Shown here piece after piece: positions 12,230-20,545 of a stretch of 64,000 bases of DNA (positions within the stretch are counted from its first letter, which is position 1; each line of letters opens with the position of its first letter). The stretch is from NCBI RefSeq assembly GCF_001955695.1, contig NZ_CP019236.1, positions 558,001-622,000 on the forward strand, read 5' to 3'. A program made the translations under genes and the position numbers. Under the pieces are notes generated by a model, which was not told where the DNA came from, made no database searches, and was given only the letters and a program-made list of their open reading frames with translations. Source of the DNA: Rhodoferax koreense. GTDB taxonomy: Bacteria > Pseudomonadota > Gammaproteobacteria > Burkholderiales > Burkholderiaceae_C.

Positions 12230-13990
12230 TCAAAGCATGCGCGGCCGCTCGACATAACGCACCAGGTCGTCGCCCAGGCGCAGCGCCAGCGCGGCCAGCG
12301 GGCCGGTCGGGTTGTAGCCCGCGTTGTGGGCGAACACCGAGGCGCCGACCACGAACAGGTTCTGCGCATCCCAGTGCTGCAGATGCGGCGACACCACGCT
12401 GGTCTGCGGGTCGGCACCCATGATGGTGCCGCCGGTGATGTGGGTGCTCTGGTAAGCACGGGTGTCGAACAGCGCCGGTGTGGTGGTGGCCGGGGTGATG
12501 ATGTCGGCGCCGAAGTTCTTCGCGATCTCGTTCTGCTTTTCCGAGATGAATTTGGACACCTTGAGTTCGTTGTCGCGCCAGTTGAAGTTCATGCGGATCA
12601 GCGGCTGGCCGTACGAATCCGCGTAGGTCGGGTCCAGGTCCAGATAGTTCTGCCGGTGCGGGTAGCAACTGCCCTGCATGCCGATCGCCATCGAATGCGC
12701 ATACCAGTCGGCATTGGCCTTCTTCCAGGCGCTGCCCCAGCGCGGTGTGCCCGGCGGCACGCGGCGCGCACCGATCGGCCGGCCGTGGAACATGCTGGCG
12801 TTGATGCCCGCGCCGCCGAGGAAGCCCAGGCCGCTGTGGTCGAAGTTGTCGTTGTTGAACTCGTCCATGTAGACCTGGGTACTGCCCGTCGCGAGGAAGG
12901 GGTTGAACCACTTGTCCTTCATGAAGATGTTCACGCCGCCGCCGAGCTGGTAACAAAAGTTCTTGCCGACCACGCCGGTGTTGCTCACCGGGTCATAAGG
13001 CTTGCCGATCTTGCTGGTGAGCAGCAGCTTGGTGTTGGTCATGGTGAAGGCGCCGAGCACCACCACGTCGGCCGGCTGCTCGTATTCCTGGCCGGTCTGC
13101 AGGTCGACGTAGTGCACGCCCGTCACCTTCTTGCCTTTGGCGTCGTAGGTCAGGCCGAGCACATGGCACTGCAGCCGCACCTCGAATGCCTGGCGTTTTT
13201 TGAGCATCGGGTACAGCAGTACCTCGGGCGAAGCCTTGGCCTGGGCCTCGCAGATGAAGCGTTCGCAATGGCCGCAGTATTGGCAGGCGCCGAGCTTCTG
13301 ACCATCCGGGTTGGTGTAGGCGCTCGACGAGTTGGCCGCCGGCGTGGGGAAGGGCTTGTAGCCCATCTTCTCCGCCACGGCCTTGAAGGTCAGGCCGGCC
13401 TCGGTGTATTCCAGCGGCTTCTGGGCGTATTCGCCGTCGCGCGGCGCCTCGAACGGATTGCCGCCGGCCACGATCGTGCCGTTGATGTTTCCGGCCTTGC
13501 CGGCGATACCGAACAGCTTCTCGAACAGCTCGTGGTACGGCCGCATCTCCTTGTAGCTCGTGCCCCAGTCCTGCAGCGGCATGTCTTTCGGGATCGCCTG
13601 CTTGCCGTAGCGCGTCTCGTTGCGCGTCTTGAGCTCCATGTCGTATTCCGACCAGCGCCAGGTGTGGCCGTTCCAGTGGTTGGCCGCACCGCCCAGGCCT
13701 TCGCCCGGCAGGAAGGCTTCCATCCAGCGCACCGGCAATGCGGTCTCTTTGGTGTCATGGCGCAGGGTGTAGGTCTGTACCGACCAGTCCTGGATCAGGC
13801 CCTGGTGCGTGTCCCAGCGCAGCTCGTCGCGCTGCGTGGGCAGCTTGGCTTCGGCGCCCTTGGTGTGGTCGCTGCCGCGCTCCAGCACCAGCACCTCGAT
13901 GTTCTTGTCGGTCAACTGGCGCGAGACCAGGCCGGCCGTGAGTCCGCCGCCGACGATGACGACGCGTTTGCTCGGGAGTTTCTTGATCAT
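12230..13990 (-). CDS. GMC-family FAD dehydrogenase, large subunit (gluconate/glucose dehydrogenase type)
   Basis: A 586-residue flavoprotein of the GMC family. The FAD-binding Rossmann motif is at the N-terminus (KRVVIVGGGLTAG). A cysteine group, CQYCGHCERFIC, lies in the position where FAD-dependent glucose dehydrogenase alpha subunits bind an Fe-S cluster. The C-terminal active-site region holds STHITGGTIMG and, later, HNAGYNPTGPLAALALR. There is no signal peptide of its own; export is probably as a passenger of the Tat-type small subunit encoded 12 bases upstream. The likely reaction is oxidation of a sugar, sugar acid or alcohol in the periplasm. The substrate is not readable. Confidence 0.9.
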   Translation of the reverse strand: MIKKLPSKRVVIVGGGLTAGLVSRQLTDKNIEVLVLERGSDHTKGAEAKLPTQRDELRWDTHQGLIQDWSVQTYTLRHDTKETALPVRWMEAFLPGEGLGGAANHWNGHTWRWSEYDMELKTRNETRYGKQAIPKDMPLQDWGTSYKEMRPYHELFEKLFGIAGKAGNINGTIVAGGNPFEAPRDGEYAQKPLEYTEAGLTFKAVAEKMGYKPFPTPAANSSSAYTNPDGQKLGACQYCGHCERFICEAQAKASPEVLLYPMLKKRQAFEVRLQCHVLGLTYDAKGKKVTGVHYVDLQTGQEYEQPADVVVLGAFTMTNTKLLLTSKIGKPYDPVSNTGVVGKNFCYQLGGGVNIFMKDKWFNPFLATGSTQVYMDEFNNDNFDHSGLGFLGGAGINASMFHGRPIGARRVPPGTPRWGSAWKKANADWYAHSMAIGMQGSCYPHRQNYLDLDPTYADSYGQPLIRMNFNWRDNELKVSKFISEKQNEIAKNFGADIITPATTTPALFDTRAYQSTHITGGTIMGADPQTSVVSPHLQHWDAQNLFVVGASVFAHNAGYNPTGPLAALALRLGDDLVRYVERPRML

Positions 13991-14002
13991 GATGGTGCTC
14001 CC

Positions 14003-14791
14003 TCAGCTGAAGTCGGCGATGGATTTCGGGTCCTTGGCGCCGGGGAAAGGCTTGCCGCGGAACTGCACCATGTCGATGGTGTGCGTCGCCGGCAGGCCGG
14101 GGTAGCCGATCAGCTTCCAGAACACCTTGGCCGTGTTGCCACCGTAGATCGGGTCGGCGAAGCAGGCCTGGTTGAACAGCGGATACACGAGTTCGTTGAA
14201 CCAGGCCGCCATCGGCAGCCGCGGGTCGGTGACCTTGCCCGCGGCCAGGTCGTTGAGGAAGGCGTCTGCCTCGGCGGGTGTGATCTGGTCGAAGGGCTTG
14301 CCGCCGAAGCGCGTGGCGCAGGCTGTATTGGCGGCGGCCACGCCGGCCTTGAAATACTGCTCGGGGGTCAACGGCAGTTGATAGCCGTGCTGCGGCTTGC
14401 CTTCGGCCCAGGGGCCTTGCTTGTAGCGGCGCGCGCCCTTGCCGAAATCGCCCGCGAGCTGGCGGTCGATGTAGATGGCCAGTCCGCAGTCCACGCCATT
14501 GGGTGTCATGTCGTCGGCCGGACACATCACGTTGACCATGGTCTCGACGAAGGCGGCCTCGTCCTGGCTCAGCGAGAGGTAGCCGACAACGGTGTTCACC
14601 ACCGGCCCGGGCGCAGCTGGCGTTTGCGTGGCTTGCGCCGCGGCGCCGAGCGAGGCCACTGCGGCCGAGCCGCCGACCAGGCCGGGCGCAAACGGCATGC
14701 TGCCGGTGACGGCGGCGATCTGCCTCAGGAAGCCGCGCCGCGCGGGCACGGGTTCATCCTCGTCTCTTCGATTGTCGTTCTGGCTGCTCAT
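14003..14791 (-). CDS. Gluconate 2-dehydrogenase subunit 3 family protein (Tat-exported small subunit)
   Basis: A 262-residue small subunit of periplasmic GMC dehydrogenases. The N-terminus carries a twin-arginine signal (PARRGFLRQIAAVTG, about residues 16-30). The rest has the family pattern, with MCPADDMTPNGVDCGLAIYIDRQLAG. The ATG at 14791 is chosen for the upstream AGGAGCGAG and because it places the RR motif near the N-terminus; a longer frame to 14845 adds no signal feature. In characterised FAD-glucose dehydrogenases this subunit carries the flavoprotein through Tat, and the same gene order (small subunit, flavoprotein, cytochrome) is seen here. Confidence 0.88.
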   Translation of the reverse strand: MSSQNDNRRDEDEPVPARRGFLRQIAAVTGSMPFAPGLVGGSAAVASLGAAAQATQTPAAPGPVVNTVVGYLSLSQDEAAFVETMVNVMCPADDMTPNGVDCGLAIYIDRQLAGDFGKGARRYKQGPWAEGKPQHGYQLPLTPEQYFKAGVAAANTACATRFGGKPFDQITPAEADAFLNDLAAGKVTDPRLPMAAWFNELVYPLFNQACFADPIYGGNTAKVFWKLIGYPGLPATHTIDMVQFRGKPFPGAKDPKSIADFS

Positions 14792-14938
14792 GGGCTCGCT
14801 CCTGTCGTGGGGTGCCCAGACCGTGAGGCGGTCTGCGGGCAGCACGAATCTACGCAGGCGAAGGGATGGCGTCAGGGTGCGATGGTCATGAACGTCGCAT
14901 GACGAAAGTCACCCCGCTACCGCAGGTTATTCCGATGG

Positions 14939-14954
14939 CTGTATATTTAAACAG
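14939..14954. promoter_or_regulatory. LexA-type SOS box upstream of the radical SAM / UdgX operon
   Basis: CTGTATATTTAAACAG matches the CTGT-N8-ACAG LexA operator of beta- and gammaproteobacteria exactly in both half-sites, with the usual AT-rich centre. It ends 15 bases before the GTG start at 14970, so bound repressor would block transcription start or early elongation. Confidence 0.85.
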
Positions 14955-14969
14955 CTTCCAAGGAACACC

Positions 14970-16250
14970 GTGGAGATCAACCGCAAACTCGCCATCCTTG
15001 CCGACGCCGCCAAATACGATGCCTCGTGCGCGTCAAGCGGTACGTCCAAACGCGACTCGGTCGGCGGGCGCGGCATCGGCTCGACCGAGGGCTCGGGCAT
15101 CTGCCACAGCTATGCGCCCGACGGCCGCTGCATCTCGCTCTTGAAGATCCTGCTCACCAACTATTGCGCCTACGACTGCCTCTACTGCGTGAACCGCGTC
15201 AGCAGCAACGTCGCCCGTGCCAGGTTCACGGTCGAGGAAGTGGTGCAGCTCACGCTCGACTTCTATCGGCGCAATTGCATCGAAGGCCTGTTCCTCAGCT
15301 CGGGCATCATCCAGAGCGCCGACTACACCATGGAGCAGGTCGTCGAGGTGGCGCGGGTGCTGCGCGAAGTGCATGATTTCCGCGGCTACATCCATCTGAA
15401 GACCATTCCCGAAGCCAGCCCGGAATTGCTGGCGCGCGCCGGCCGGTATGCCGACCGGCTCAGCATCAACGTCGAGTTGCCCACGGTCGAGGGCCTGCAT
15501 GCGCTCGCACCCGAGAAGGACGGGCAGGCCATCCGGCGCTCGATGGCGCGGCTGCGCATCCACATCGACGATGCGAAGGAGGCGGCCAAACCCCTGGCAC
15601 CGCGCGCGCAGACGGCTGTGCGCCCGCGCCGGGCGGCGGCGCCGGTGTTCGCGCCGGCGGGGCAAAGCACGCAGATGATCGTCGGCGCCGACGCCACCAG
15701 CGACCGCAGCATCCTCACGGCCAGCGCCAGCCTGTATGGCGCGTACCGCCTGCGCCGCGTGTACTACTCGGCGTTCAGCCCGATCCCCGACGCCTCGCGC
15801 GCCCTGCCGCTGGCCGCGCCGCCGCTGGTGCGCGAACACCGGCTCTACCAGGCCGATTGGCTGATGCGGTTCTACGGTTTCGCGCATGATGAAATCGTCA
15901 GTGCCGACAACGGCATGCTCGCGCTCGACATTGACCCCAAGCTGGCCTGGGCGCTCGCGCACCGCGAACACTTCCCGGTCGACCTGAACCGTGCCGCGAA
16001 AGAGATGCTGCTGCGCGTGCCCGGCCTCGGCGTGAAGTCGGTGGAAAAGCTGCTGCAGGCGCGGCGCATCCGTACGCTGCGCATCGACGACGTGTCGCGC
16101 CTCCACGTGCCGTTGAAAACCATCCTGCCCTTCATCAGCGTGCCGGGCGTGGGCGCGCGCAACGGACTCGACGATGCCGCGCTGGCCGCGCGCCTCAAAC
16201 CCGCGCCGCGCCAGGCTTCGCTGTTCGATGCGGAGCCGGTGCATGCCTGA
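14970..16250 (+). CDS. Putative DNA modification/repair radical SAM protein
   Basis: A 426-residue radical SAM protein of the TIGR03916-like type. The SAM-cleaving [4Fe-4S] motif is C66-x3-C70-x2-C73 (CAYDCLYC). The N-terminal segment has SVGGRGIGSTEGSGICHSY, which I associate with this family, and the C-terminal third has a helix-hairpin-helix-like stretch (LLRVPGLGVKSVEKLLQARR) suited to DNA contact. The start is GTG with AAGGAA upstream. Its last codons overlap the start of the DUF4130-UdgX gene. No activity is established for the family as far as I know; the repair role rests on the neighbouring UDG domain and the LexA box. Confidence 0.9.
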   Translation: MEINRKLAILADAAKYDASCASSGTSKRDSVGGRGIGSTEGSGICHSYAPDGRCISLLKILLTNYCAYDCLYCVNRVSSNVARARFTVEEVVQLTLDFYRRNCIEGLFLSSGIIQSADYTMEQVVEVARVLREVHDFRGYIHLKTIPEASPELLARAGRYADRLSINVELPTVEGLHALAPEKDGQAIRRSMARLRIHIDDAKEAAKPLAPRAQTAVRPRRAAAPVFAPAGQSTQMIVGADATSDRSILTASASLYGAYRLRRVYYSAFSPIPDASRALPLAAPPLVREHRLYQADWLMRFYGFAHDEIVSADNGMLALDIDPKLAWALAHREHFPVDLNRAAKEMLLRVPGLGVKSVEKLLQARRIRTLRIDDVSRLHVPLKTILPFISVPGVGARNGLDDAALAARLKPAPRQASLFDAEPVHA

Positions 16251-17739
16251 GATCAGCGCGGTGACACGCACGGTGTCGCTGGCCGCCGAGGACGATCTCC
16301 CCGGGTTCCGCCGCGCTGCACGCAGGCTGGTGGCCGAGGGCGTGGTGCCGGAAGACGTGAGCTGGTTCGTGCGTTCGACGGCCGAAGCCGATCTGTTCGA
16401 CACCGGTCGTGGCGTGGACGGTGCGGTGGACCCGGCGCCCGCACTGATGCTGCCCGCCTTCTTCGCCGCCGGGTGCCAGCACGCCGGCCTGCATGCCGAT
16501 CCCGGGCGCTTCGGCCTGCTGTACCGACTGCTCTGGCGCCTGGTCCATGAGCCCGGCCTGCGCCACGACCCGCTCGACGCCGACCGCGTGGCCATGGAGC
16601 AGATGGCACGCGCCGTGCGGCGCGACCAGCACAAGATGACCGCCTTCGTGCGCTTTCGCCCGCTGGCCGTACCCGCCGACGAAGGCGAGGGCGCCGCCGA
16701 AACCATCCACGTGGCCTGGTTCGAACCCCAGCACCACACACTGCGCGCCACGGCACCATTTTTCGCGCGGCGCTTCGCCCAGATGGCGTGGGCCATCCTC
16801 ACGCCCGAACGCAGCGCGCGCTGGGATGGCCGGCGCCTGTCCTTCGGCCCCGGTGCGCGGCGCGAGGACGCCCCTGCGGCCGATGCTGGCGAACAGCTCT
16901 GGCTCACCTACTACGAGAACATCTTCAACCCTGCGCGGCTCAAGCTGAAGATGATGCAGAAGGAAATGCCGCGCTTCTATTGGAAGAACCTGCCCGAGGC
17001 CGCGCTGATCCAGCCGCTCACGGCGTTGTCAGCCGAGCGTAGCGGCCGAATGGTCGAGCAAGCCGCGAGTGAACCGGTGCGGCGGCGCTCGGCGGCGTCG
17101 CTCGCGCTGCGCATCGAGCCTGCGGCCATGGGTGTGGTGGGCGCTGCCACCTCACTGGAAGACCTGCGCACAGCCACCGAGCGCTGCCGTGCCTGCCCGA
17201 TTGGCCACGCCGCGACCCAGGCCGTGCCGGGCGAAGGGCCCGTCGGCGCGCGGCTGATGTTCGTGGGGGAACAGCCCGGTGACCAGGAGGACCTGCACGG
17301 CCGCCCCTTCGTCGGACCGGCGGGGCAACTGCTCGCCCGGGCCATGGCCGAACTCGGCGTCGAGCGCGCTTCGGTCTACCTCACCAACGCCGTCCGGCAT
17401 TTCAAGTTCGAACCCCGCGGCAAGCGGCGCATCCACAAGACCCCGGCGCAGCAGGAGGCCGCGGCCTGCGCGCATTGGCTTGAGGAGGAGATCGCGATGG
17501 TCCAGCCGGGTGCGCTCGTCGCCCTCGGCGCCACGGCCGCGCGTTCGCTGCTGGGCCGGCCGGTGGCGGTGACGGCCGAGCGCGGCCGGTGGCTGGGCCG
17601 TGCGGATGGCCGGCAGGTGCTCGTCACCCTGCACCCGGCGGCACTGCTGCGCATGGCGCCGCATCAGTTCGATGCAGCGTTCGCCGCGTGGCTGGCCGAT
17701 CTGCGACTGGCGTTCGAGGGTTCAGCGGCGTTGGCGTAG
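16243..17739 (+). CDS. DUF4130 protein fused to UdgX-type uracil-DNA binding domain
   Basis: A 498-residue two-part protein. Residues 1 to about 290 are the DUF4130 (TIGR03915-like) domain usually encoded beside the radical SAM partner. Residues from about 303 are a family-4-like uracil-DNA glycosylase of the UdgX type. They show Fe-S cysteines (CRAC and later cysteines), motif A GEQPGDQED at 342-350, and the KRRIH loop at 394-398. In UdgX the histidine of that loop bonds covalently to the abasic sugar after uracil excision; here it is His398. The ATG at 16243 overlaps the end of the radical SAM gene by 8 bases. The 3' end overlaps the convergent response-regulator gene by 18 bases. Probably cytoplasmic, SOS-induced repair or uracil-trapping. 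Confidence 0.9.
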   Translation: MPEISAVTRTVSLAAEDDLPGFRRAARRLVAEGVVPEDVSWFVRSTAEADLFDTGRGVDGAVDPAPALMLPAFFAAGCQHAGLHADPGRFGLLYRLLWRLVHEPGLRHDPLDADRVAMEQMARAVRRDQHKMTAFVRFRPLAVPADEGEGAAETIHVAWFEPQHHTLRATAPFFARRFAQMAWAILTPERSARWDGRRLSFGPGARREDAPAADAGEQLWLTYYENIFNPARLKLKMMQKEMPRFYWKNLPEAALIQPLTALSAERSGRMVEQAASEPVRRRSAASLALRIEPAAMGVVGAATSLEDLRTATERCRACPIGHAATQAVPGEGPVGARLMFVGEQPGDQEDLHGRPFVGPAGQLLARAMAELGVERASVYLTNAVRHFKFEPRGKRRIHKTPAQQEAAACAHWLEEEIAMVQPGALVALGATAARSLLGRPVAVTAERGRWLGRADGRQVLVTLHPAALLRMAPHQFDAAFAAWLADLRLAFEGSAALA

Positions 17740-18450
17740 GGCGATGACGGCCAGCTCGGTGCGCGTGGCCGCATGCAGCTTTTCCATGATGCGGCTCACG
17801 TAGTTCTTCACCGTGCCCTCGGCCAGGAACACCGTCTCGGCGATCTGCCGGTTGGTTTTGCCAGCGGCGATCAAACGCAGGATGTTTTCTTCCTTGTCGT
17901 TGAGCGCGGCGTCGGAAGGTTCGACCGGTGTATTGGGCAGGGGGGCATTGCGCGGGCCGGCGGCATCGGCCAGCTGCTGGAACTGGTCGAGCAGCTTGCG
18001 CGCGATCAGGGGCGTGAGGCGCGACTCGCCCCGGTGCAGGGCGCGCACCGCGTCGAGCACCTCGGCTTCGCCCGCGTCCTTGAGCAGGTAGGCGCGGGCG
18101 CCGGCGCGTACTGCCTCGAATACCAGGTCGTCGGTGTCGAAGGTGGTCAGCACCAGCACCTGCGTGGCCGGTCGCGCCAGCGTGATCTCGCGCGTGGCCG
18201 CCACGCCGCCCTGGCGCGGCATGTTCAGGTCCATCAGCACCACGTCGGGCTGCAGGCGCGCGGCCTGCACCACAGCCTCGATGCCGTCGGCGGCTTCGCC
18301 CACGACCTCGATGTCGGGCTCCATCGACAGCATCAGCGTCATGCCGCGGCGGATCAGCGCCTGGTCGTCGGCCACCATGACACGAATGCGTGGTGCAGGG
18401 GCGGCGTTGGAGGGGCCGTTGGGTGTGTGTGGCATGGCGGGGGTGTTCAT
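17722..18450 (-). CDS. NarL/FixJ-family response regulator
   Basis: A 242-residue two-domain regulator. The receiver domain (residues 22 to about 140) has acidic pair D28/D29, phospho-acceptor D74 (VVLMDLNMP), T in LTTFD and K in YLLKDAG. A linker rich in Pro and Ala is followed by a LuxR-type helix-turn-helix (LNDKEENILRLIAAGKTNRQ, then IAETVFLAEGTVKNYVSRIM). No histidine kinase gene is adjacent, so the partner is elsewhere. The ATG at 18450 sits in ATGA with the stop of the small gene upstream, meaning the pair is co-translated. Confidence 0.92.
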   Translation of the reverse strand: MNTPAMPHTPNGPSNAAPAPRIRVMVADDQALIRRGMTLMLSMEPDIEVVGEAADGIEAVVQAARLQPDVVLMDLNMPRQGGVAATREITLARPATQVLVLTTFDTDDLVFEAVRAGARAYLLKDAGEAEVLDAVRALHRGESRLTPLIARKLLDQFQQLADAAGPRNAPLPNTPVEPSDAALNDKEENILRLIAAGKTNRQIAETVFLAEGTVKNYVSRIMEKLHAATRTELAVIALRQRR

Positions 18451-18644
18451 GGCGCAGGATCGTCCTTCCTGCGATTCTGCCCCGGCACGGGCGGTGCGGT
18501 GCTGCGCAGCAGCTCGTGGATGCGGCCAACCACTGGCGACGGCAAGCCGGCCGTCAGAAAGTCGAGCACGGCCAGCACGGCGGCATGGGCCTGCGCCGGC
18601 GTCAGTCCGGCGCGCCGTGCAACGAGGGCGATCAGTTGGTCCAC
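18447..18644 (-). CDS. Small helical protein of unknown function, coupled to the response regulator
   Basis: A 65-residue protein starting at GTG 18644, with CAGGAA upstream. The frame extends further back to 18695, but that part is arginine-rich read-through. The body is one compact helical unit (VDQLIALVARRAGLTPAQAH, then AAVLAVLDFLTAGLPSPVVG) of the sort seen in small DUF2267/DUF2780-like proteins: a 'QAxxAVxxVLxFLxxxLP' pattern. The tail is charged. I do not know a function. The ATGA overlap with the downstream response regulator suggests shared control or stoichiometry. Confidence 0.65.
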   Translation of the reverse strand: MDQLIALVARRAGLTPAQAHAAVLAVLDFLTAGLPSPVVGRIHELLRSTAPPVPGQNRRKDDPAP

Positions 18645-18795
18645 GGCGTGGTTCCTGTGAGGGCGGGGCCGGCAGGCCCGCCACCGGGCCGCCACCGTGG
18701 GCCTAATTTACCCGTGCGGCTTGGCGCCAGGGCAGGCCATCGGGCACGATGGCATGGTGACTTTGGTCATGAGCCGACCGCGGCGCGCAACGGAC

Positions 18796-19788
18796 CTAGC
18801 TCAGCCAGCCCTTGCGGCTGAAGTACCACATCGGCACCAGCGCGCTGGCGACCATCAGCACCACCACGTACGGGTAGCTCAGGGTCGCGCCCAGCCATTC
18901 GAGCTCCGGGAACTTCATGTTCATGCCGTAGATGCTGGCCACGAGTGTGGGCGGCAGCAGGGCTACGCTGGCCACCGAGAAGATCTTGATGATCTTGTTC
19001 TGGTTGATGTTGATGAAACCGACCGTCGCGTCCATCAGGAAGTTGATCTTGTCGAACAAAAACGCCGTGTGGTTGTCCAGCGATTCGATGTCGCGCAGGA
19101 TCTGGCGCGCCTCCTCGAATTGTTCGGCCTTGAGCATCTTGCTGCGCATCATGAAGCTCACGGCGCGGCGCGTGTCCATCACGTTGCGGCGGATGCGGCT
19201 GTTCAAATCCTCATGGCGGGCGATTTCACCCAGTACGACGCTGGCCAGCGCATCGGTCATGTTGCCCGACAACACCTGCTCGCTCACTTTCTTGAGTTCG
19301 TCGTAGATGTTCTCCAGCGTGTCGGCGGAGTATTCGGCGTCCGCATCGAACAGCTTGAGCAGCACTTCCTTGGCGTCTTCGATCAGCCCCGGTGCGCGCC
19401 GCGCACGCATGCGCAACAGGCGAAACACCGGCACGTCTTCGTCGTGGATCGAGAACAGCACGCCGCGGCTGCGCAGCTCGGTGTTGTGCTGGTTGAGGAT
19501 GAAGGCGACACGCACGGAACGCGGGTCTTCGTCGTCATCGATCAAAAAGTCGCTGCGGATGTGCAGCTCGCCGTTGTCTTCTTCGTAGAAACGCGCGGAT
19601 TCCTCGATGTCCTCGTCCATCGCGTCTTCCGGGATGGACAGGCCGTAATACTGCTTGACCCAGCGTTTTTCCTCGACGGTAGGCGATTCGAGGTCGACCC
19701 AGATCGGCTGGAACTGCGAGAGTTCCTCGAGCGATTCGATCTCTTCCTGGACCAGGCGGCCGTTGGCGAGCGTGAAGATATTGAGCAT
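18796..19788 (-). CDS. corA: CorA-family magnesium/cobalt transporter
   Basis: A 330-residue CorA-type channel. A long acidic N-terminal cytoplasmic domain (rich in Asp and Glu, for example DEDIEESARFYEEDNGE) is followed by the stalk helix and two C-terminal membrane helices. The signature YGMNMKFPEL closes the first membrane helix and forms the ion filter. The C-terminus is short and basic (FSRKGWLS). It functions as an inner-membrane homopentamer for Mg2+, and often Co2+ or Ni2+, uptake. A single gene, oriented away from hpf. The start ATG at 19788 gives the family's usual MLNIFTL. Confidence 0.93.
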   Translation of the reverse strand: MLNIFTLANGRLVQEEIESLEELSQFQPIWVDLESPTVEEKRWVKQYYGLSIPEDAMDEDIEESARFYEEDNGELHIRSDFLIDDDEDPRSVRVAFILNQHNTELRSRGVLFSIHDEDVPVFRLLRMRARRAPGLIEDAKEVLLKLFDADAEYSADTLENIYDELKKVSEQVLSGNMTDALASVVLGEIARHEDLNSRIRRNVMDTRRAVSFMMRSKMLKAEQFEEARQILRDIESLDNHTAFLFDKINFLMDATVGFININQNKIIKIFSVASVALLPPTLVASIYGMNMKFPELEWLGATLSYPYVVVLMVASALVPMWYFSRKGWLS

Positions 19789-20110
19789 GGCACTCCCTGG
19801 ATTGGTTCTACTTTTGCGGGATGGGTTCGGCTTCCAACCCCGTGCAGCGCAGGGAGTTGAAAGCTAGCGACTGGGGCTGCTTTCCATGGGAGGGGCTCCG
19901 TTGAAGACGTGCGGGATTATCGCACCGCAACATGAACGCTTCGGGCGGAATCTGCGGTTCCGCACGGTTTTGCTGCGCTGAAACGGGGTGGCGGTACGTC
20001 ATTCGCGCAGGCTTGCAGCTTCTGGCAGGGGGCTGCGGAAATACGCTTGCTTTTCGATTTCAGGCGGCGCATAGTGAATTTTCCTTAACCCGGAAATGAA
20101 GAGGCAATAC
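19789..20110. other. Intergenic region between corA and hpf (divergent promoters expected)
   Basis: About 320 bases without a convincing gene. A 64-codon frame on the minus strand (19808-20002) has no ribosome-binding site and no coding character. Both flanking genes point outward, so their promoters should lie here. A weak match, TTGCTT-N17-CATAGT, precedes hpf at about 20049-20078. I see no riboswitch or repeat. Confidence 0.5.
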
Positions 20111-20440
20111 ATGAACCTGACGATCAGCGGCCATCATCTTGACGTGACCCCCGCCCTGCGCAGCTACGTGACCACCAAGCTCGACCGCATCACCCGGCAC
20201 TTCGACCAGGTGGTCGATGTCAAGGTGCTGTTGACGGTGGAAAAGCAGAAGGAGAAGCAGGGACGTCAACGCGCCGAGTGCAACATCCATGTGAAGGGCA
20301 ATGACATGTTCGCCGAATGTTCGCATGAGGACCTCTACGCCGCTGTGGATGAATTGGTTGACAAGCTGGACCGGCAGGTCGTCCGCCACAAGGACCGGGT
20401 GCAGGACCACCACCATGCGGCCTCCAAACGCCTGATGTAA
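20111..20440 (+). CDS. hpf: Ribosome hibernation promoting factor (short form)
   Basis: A 109-residue HPF/RaiA-family protein that binds the 30S subunit in stationary phase and promotes ribosome dimers. The N-terminus [20 protein letters not shown] and the following basic helix are typical. The C-terminal RNA-binding part ends ...[20 protein letters not shown] chose the ATG at 20111 because AGAGG precedes it; the upstream ATG at 20096 would add five residues of poor quality. It has no long C-terminal dimerisation domain. Followed by a terminator and then ptsN, as in many proteobacteria. Confidence 0.94.
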   Translation: MNLTISGHHLDVTPALRSYVTTKLDRITRHFDQVVDVKVLLTVEKQKEKQGRQRAECNIHVKGNDMFAECSHEDLYAAVDELVDKLDRQVVRHKDRVQDHHHAASKRLM

Positions 20441-20478
20441 TCCCGCACTCGCCGTCCGCGCCAATGGGCGCGCCGATC

Positions 20479-20506
20479 AAGCCGCCGGCCTTCTGGCGGC
20501 TTTTTT
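20479..20506 (+). terminator. Rho-independent terminator after hpf
   Basis: AAGCCGCC and GGCGGCTT arms around an 8-base loop, ending in a run of six T (20501-20506). It separates hpf from ptsN transcription. Confidence 0.9.
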
Positions 20507-20533
20507 GTTGCGGCGCCGCAAGGCGTGCATAAT
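20505..20533 (+). promoter_or_regulatory. Candidate ptsN promoter
   Basis: TTGTTG (20505-20510), 17-base spacer, CATAAT (20528-20533). The -10 box matches five of six consensus bases and the -35 box three of six. A start at about 20540 would leave only a handful of bases before the ptsN ATG at 20546. That agrees with the lack of a ribosome-binding sequence there. Confidence 0.4.
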
Positions 20534-20545
20534 TCGCAGTTCGAT

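Noticed and set aside
12326-14902. 858-codon plus-strand frame across the GMC dehydrogenase genes
   Set aside because: Low-complexity antisense translation; the minus-strand genes have FAD, Fe-S and Tat motifs.
19808-20002. 64-codon minus-strand gene between corA and hpf
   Set aside because: No ribosome-binding site, no similarity I recognise, biased residues; it probably is promoter DNA.
20020-20050. Sigma-54 promoter for hpf (TGGCAGGGGGCTGC)
   Set aside because: The GG-to-GC spacing is one base too short, which normally abolishes sigma-54 promoters.
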